In this document: piece by piece, positions 8,343-10,274 of the stretch
Layout of the letters: each line of letters begins with the position of its first letter
How positions within the stretch are numbered: the first letter of the stretch is position 1
Source of the DNA: Isohypsibius dastychi
Taxonomy: Eukaryota > Tardigrada > Eutardigrada > Parachela > Isohypsibiidae
NCBI GenBank assembly: GCA_034696485.1
Contig: JAQIWT010001578.1
Coordinates: 1 to 10,274, forward strand
Length of the DNA stretch: 10,274 nucleotides
Reading direction: 5' to 3'
Notes under the pieces: model-generated
Databases searched by the model: none
The model's input: only the letters and a program-made list of their open reading frames with translations
What the model was told of the DNA's origin: nothing
Made by a program: the position numbers and the translations under genes

Positions 8343-8887
8343 TTAAGAAACAATCTTGTTATCGTCAACAGTATTTTCTTTCACTTTGCTCGAGTCGTGT
8401 GCGACAAAGTGAAGCGAACTGGAAAATATTCAAAATCTTGAACTTCTTCCATCCGGCCCGTCATTCAGGAACTCGTGTCCCAGACCCCGTCCGCATTTCC
8501 CACAGGATACCTGGGTGAAAAATATTTTCGATTATATTAGTCATCAACAAGGTCGCTAATTTGTCATTCTAATAAGCTGGGAAAGCGTCACAGATTTCCT
8601 AATGCACCTTCAATGCATTTGGCTTGCTTTGGGGAATTGTCTCCGGTTCTTTCAAGACGCTATCCGCCCGAATTGTTTCCGTGAAAGCCGGCCATGGCGA
8701 AGAATGCTCGTACTTGCTGTGACTTGAGAAAAGCTCATTCCCACACTGAAAACAAGCGTAGAATCCTGCAACAAGCACGAAATAGTCAAGTCACCAAACC
8801 ATCGTTATTTTTCTTTCCAGATTTATTCAAACCTGGTGTGAAGTTATCTCGATACTTTTCGCCGCCGTTGAAAGAACAAAACGACAT
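8343..8887 (-). CDS. Methionine-R-sulfoxide reductase B1 (selenoprotein, in-frame TGA = Sec98), 3 exons
   Basis: Reduces methionine-R-sulfoxide in proteins, in cytosol and nucleus. Exons 8887-8833, 8765-8608 and 8510-8343 join in phase to 126 aa (human MSRB1 is 116). It begins [16 protein letters not shown], closely like vertebrate MSRB1, including Cys4, the resolving cysteine in mammals. Zinc-binding pairs are C23-x2-C26 and C74-x2-C77. Conserved blocks are [16 protein letters not shown] and [18 protein letters not shown]. After SSRF comes TGA at 8432-8430, exactly where the catalytic selenocysteine lies, followed by IFSSSLHFV, a 28-residue tail and TAA at 8345-8343. Conserved sequence past the TGA plus a SECIS-like element downstream show it is read as Sec, not stop. 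Intron 1 (67 bases) uses an atypical GTTTGA donor, fixed by phase and the PGFYAC junction; intron 2 is 97 bases. Confidence 0.95.
8430..8432 (-). other. UGA codon recoded as selenocysteine
   Basis: Codon 98 of the MSRB1 gene reads TGA. It sits between SSRF and IFSSS, the signature context of the MSRB1 active site, and the reading frame continues with conserved residues to a true TAA 29 codons later. Confidence 0.93.
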
Positions 8888-9302
8888 TTTCTCTGTCAAT
8901 TGTTGGAATGTATCTAAGATAAAACGCAAATGAGATTATTGTGCTACTGGCAGACACATTTGCGGTGATGCCAAAGCAGCTGACTTTCATTTCATCCATG
9001 ATCACGTTTAAGCTGAGACCGAAAAGTGACCTTTAACCCAAAACTCTACACGTCGCAGTTCGCACTCAGCTAACAAATCAGAAGTCAGGGTTATTTATCG
9101 TCGCAAAAAAGGCGATATTGTTACAACTTAATCAACAGGAGAAAATGCCGTTACAATCGTTATCAAAGAAATAAAACATTCAAAAAAATGTTGTACCATG
9201 ATTATTATTAAGCATGTAAATACACTAGCCCCGCTTAGCATGTTTGCAACCAAAAAGAGGTTGAATATTTTAGCAAAAAATCGAGTCAAAAAAAGCGCTC
9301 GT
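8888..9302. other. Gap between the neuropeptide stop and MSRB1; 3' UTR and promoter
   Basis: Both flanking genes are on the minus strand, so this holds the 3' UTR of the neuropeptide gene (right) and the promoter and leader of MSRB1 (left). A minus-strand acceptor-like TTTTATCTTAG ends near 8914, just upstream of the MSRB1 ATG, so a 5' UTR intron is possible. I see no canonical AATAAA for the neuropeptide gene and no further coding sequence. Confidence 0.4.
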
Positions 9303-9787
9303 TTATCCGATCCGGGGCACTGGGGCCCATCGGCTTCCATAAGCAGGAGCTGGACCTCGTCCGACTCGAGGTTTGAACATTCGAGTGTTCGGTTGTTGTC
9401 TCTTTGATGTTTCCAAATTGCGGACAAGTTCGGACAAAAGATTCCTGACGGAAACCGTGCTTTCCATATGAGAAGGGGGAATAGCGACTTCGTTATTATG
9501 TTCTAACAAAGATCTTTTTCCAACGCGGGGTATCGGGATGCCGTATCCTTTACCTTTCATGTCACGAAGGTCTCTTTGAAGCAGAACTTCCGGCTCTACC
9601 AAACTATCTGAGTGAGAACCTTGGCTGAAGTTTGGGTGGTCTTTCAAGTAATTTGCCATAATTTTCAGTACTGCATAGTCCATGTAGCGCCCGAGCCGAG
9701 GATGGGGAATCATGAATTCTCTTGTCTGCATTTCACCCTCCTCATCGTCGTAGTCGTCACGGTCATCGATGGGATTGCAAAGTGCTC
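9303..9787 (-). CDS. PRXamide neuropeptide precursor (CAPA/pyrokinin-type), last coding exon, 5' partial
   Basis: Precursor of amidated peptides ending PRL/V/I-amide, the family that acts on CAPA and pyrokinin receptors in arthropods (diuresis, muscle activity). The exon opens after the acceptor AATTTCAG with two bases of a split codon and gives 160 residues to TAA at 9303-9305. Four copies of PRXG occur: EFMIPHPRLG-R, GYGIPIPRVG-KR, QQPNTRMFKPRVG-R and a last segment ending WAPVPRIG directly at the stop. Each Gly is an amide donor, followed by Arg, Lys-Arg or the chain end. Acidic and Leu-rich spacers lie between. The start (DDRDDYDDEEGE) is acidic and there is no signal peptide, so an upstream exon ending in phase 1 must supply it; none is visible to 10274. 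No WFGPRL-type pyrokinin is seen. Whether it is the capa or a pyrokinin gene is not settled. Confidence 0.85.
9306..9356 (-). other. Predicted peptide 4: GPAPAYGSRWAPVPRI-amide at the C-terminus
   Basis: Follows Gly-Arg of peptide 3 with no spacer and ends in Gly next to the stop codon, so no C-terminal basic cleavage is needed. Cleavage at the internal Arg would give WAPVPRI-amide. Confidence 0.65.
9357..9398 (-). other. Predicted peptide 3: QQPNTRMFKPRV-amide
   Basis: Follows Lys-Arg and ends with Gly-Arg. The N-terminal Gln could cyclise to pyroglutamate. An internal Arg could also release MFKPRV-amide. FKPRV is near the pyrokinin FXPRL core but ends in Val. Confidence 0.7.
9513..9548 (-). 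other. Predicted peptide 2: GYGIPIPRV-amide
   Basis: Bounded by Lys upstream and Gly-Lys-Arg downstream, the clearest dibasic site in the precursor. Its PRV-amide end resembles CAPA periviscerokinins. Confidence 0.7.
9687..9719 (-). other. Predicted peptide 1: EFMIPHPRL-amide
   Basis: Released between Arg (QTR) and Gly-Arg. It ends in PRL-amide with His before Pro rather than the usual Phe, Gly or Phe-Pro context, so its receptor preference is unclear. Confidence 0.6.
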
Positions 9788-10274
9788 CTGAAATTAACAA
9801 TAACTTGTCAATTTAAATTAGCCCAACTCAACACCTATTTTTAGTATTTTTTCTTGATTAACTACTACAATGCACATTGAAAAAACCGGTGCTACTTCAT
9901 TTCTGGAAGCAAATGTTCCAGTTTAAAAGTAGCTATACTGCCTCATTTACATCAAATAAAACTGCAGTACACTAAAATTAAATAGTATAACCTAAATGAA
10001 ACGTTTTCTCAATAATTGAGCTTCATGGAGGTTCAAAATATTAACACTTTTCTTTATAGCATTAAGCATCATGTCATTTTTTACAAACGAGTTCGAAAGG
10101 CTAGCTCAAATATACATTGAACATCAATAAACATTAGTATTACTTTATCGACTGGGTAAACAAAATAACTGCCTGAATAAATACGTTCTCTAATAATCAT
10201 AGATGAGAATCCTAGTCCTCGATTTTTTTAGGGAAGGGAATTTCCTCCCTTGGATTTATTCGGCTCCCTCGTCG
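9788..10274. other. AT-rich intron or upstream sequence of the neuropeptide gene
   Basis: The region next to 9787 must be an intron of the neuropeptide gene (acceptor AATTTCAG). I looked on the minus strand for an ATG with a hydrophobic signal peptide and a phase-1 donor and found none. Several plus-strand AATAAA hexamers (about 9955, 10125, 10175) look like chance in AT-rich DNA. The end (10229-10251) has a purine/pyrimidine-rich imperfect inverted repeat. No gene is called. Confidence 0.4.

Noticed and set aside
8372-8428. Imperfect hairpin that looked like a small-RNA precursor
   Set aside because: It lies inside the last MSRB1 exon, so its sequence is explained by coding. It is kept only as a possible recoding stem.
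8694-8933. 79-codon plus-strand frame
   Set aside because: Antisense shadow of MSRB1 exons 1 and 2.
9128-9427. 99-codon minus-strand frame overlapping the neuropeptide end
   Set aside because: Shadow frame of the neuropeptide exon and its 3' UTR; hydrophobic runs arise from T-rich UTR sequence.
9950-10185. Several plus-strand AATAAA hexamers
   Set aside because: No plus-strand gene precedes them; expected by chance in AT-rich sequence.

Overview
The window is from the nuclear genome of an arthropod, most likely a crustacean and possibly a branchiopod such as Daphnia. It carries spliceosomal genes with very small introns (about 50 to 100 bases), a PRXamide (CAPA/pyrokinin-type) neuropeptide precursor, and a methionine sulfoxide reductase that uses selenocysteine. 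The insect genes for that enzyme I know of use cysteine (Drosophila SelR, for example), which argues for a non-insect arthropod. The species is an inference.

Layout, left to right: (1) 1-506, the probable 3' UTR of importin alpha and unassigned sequence. (2) 507-2741, minus strand, a complete 12-coding-exon importin alpha gene (523 aa), with a likely extra 5' UTR exon ending at 2865. (3) 2866-3281, a compact divergent promoter region. (4) 3282-5439, plus strand, a complete 3-exon cactin gene (674 aa). (5) 5440-5544, a 105-base gap between convergent stop codons, with the two poly(A) signals interlocked. (6) 5545-7502, minus strand, a complete 10-exon phosphatidylserine synthase 2 gene (478 aa). 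(7) 7503-8233, no convincing gene. (8) 8343-8887, minus strand, a complete 3-exon selenoprotein MSRB1 gene (126 aa) with an in-frame TGA at 8430-8432 and a SECIS-like element in its 3' UTR at 8234-8308. (9) 9303-9787, minus strand, the last coding exon of a PRXamide neuropeptide precursor, whose signal-peptide exon is not visible. (10) 9788-10274, AT-rich intron or upstream sequence.

The genes do not form a pathway: nuclear import, mRNA splicing and NF-kB signalling, ER phospholipid synthesis, methionine repair and a neuropeptide. They are linked by compact packing: a divergent pair (importin alpha/cactin), a convergent pair (cactin/PTDSS2), and three same-strand genes on the right.

The most notable item is the MSRB1 selenoprotein. 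A normal ORF scan misses it because its exons are short and its catalytic codon reads as a stop. All exon junctions were set by reading the sequence, using phase, GT/AG ends and remembered family sequences. No alignment or transcript evidence was available.
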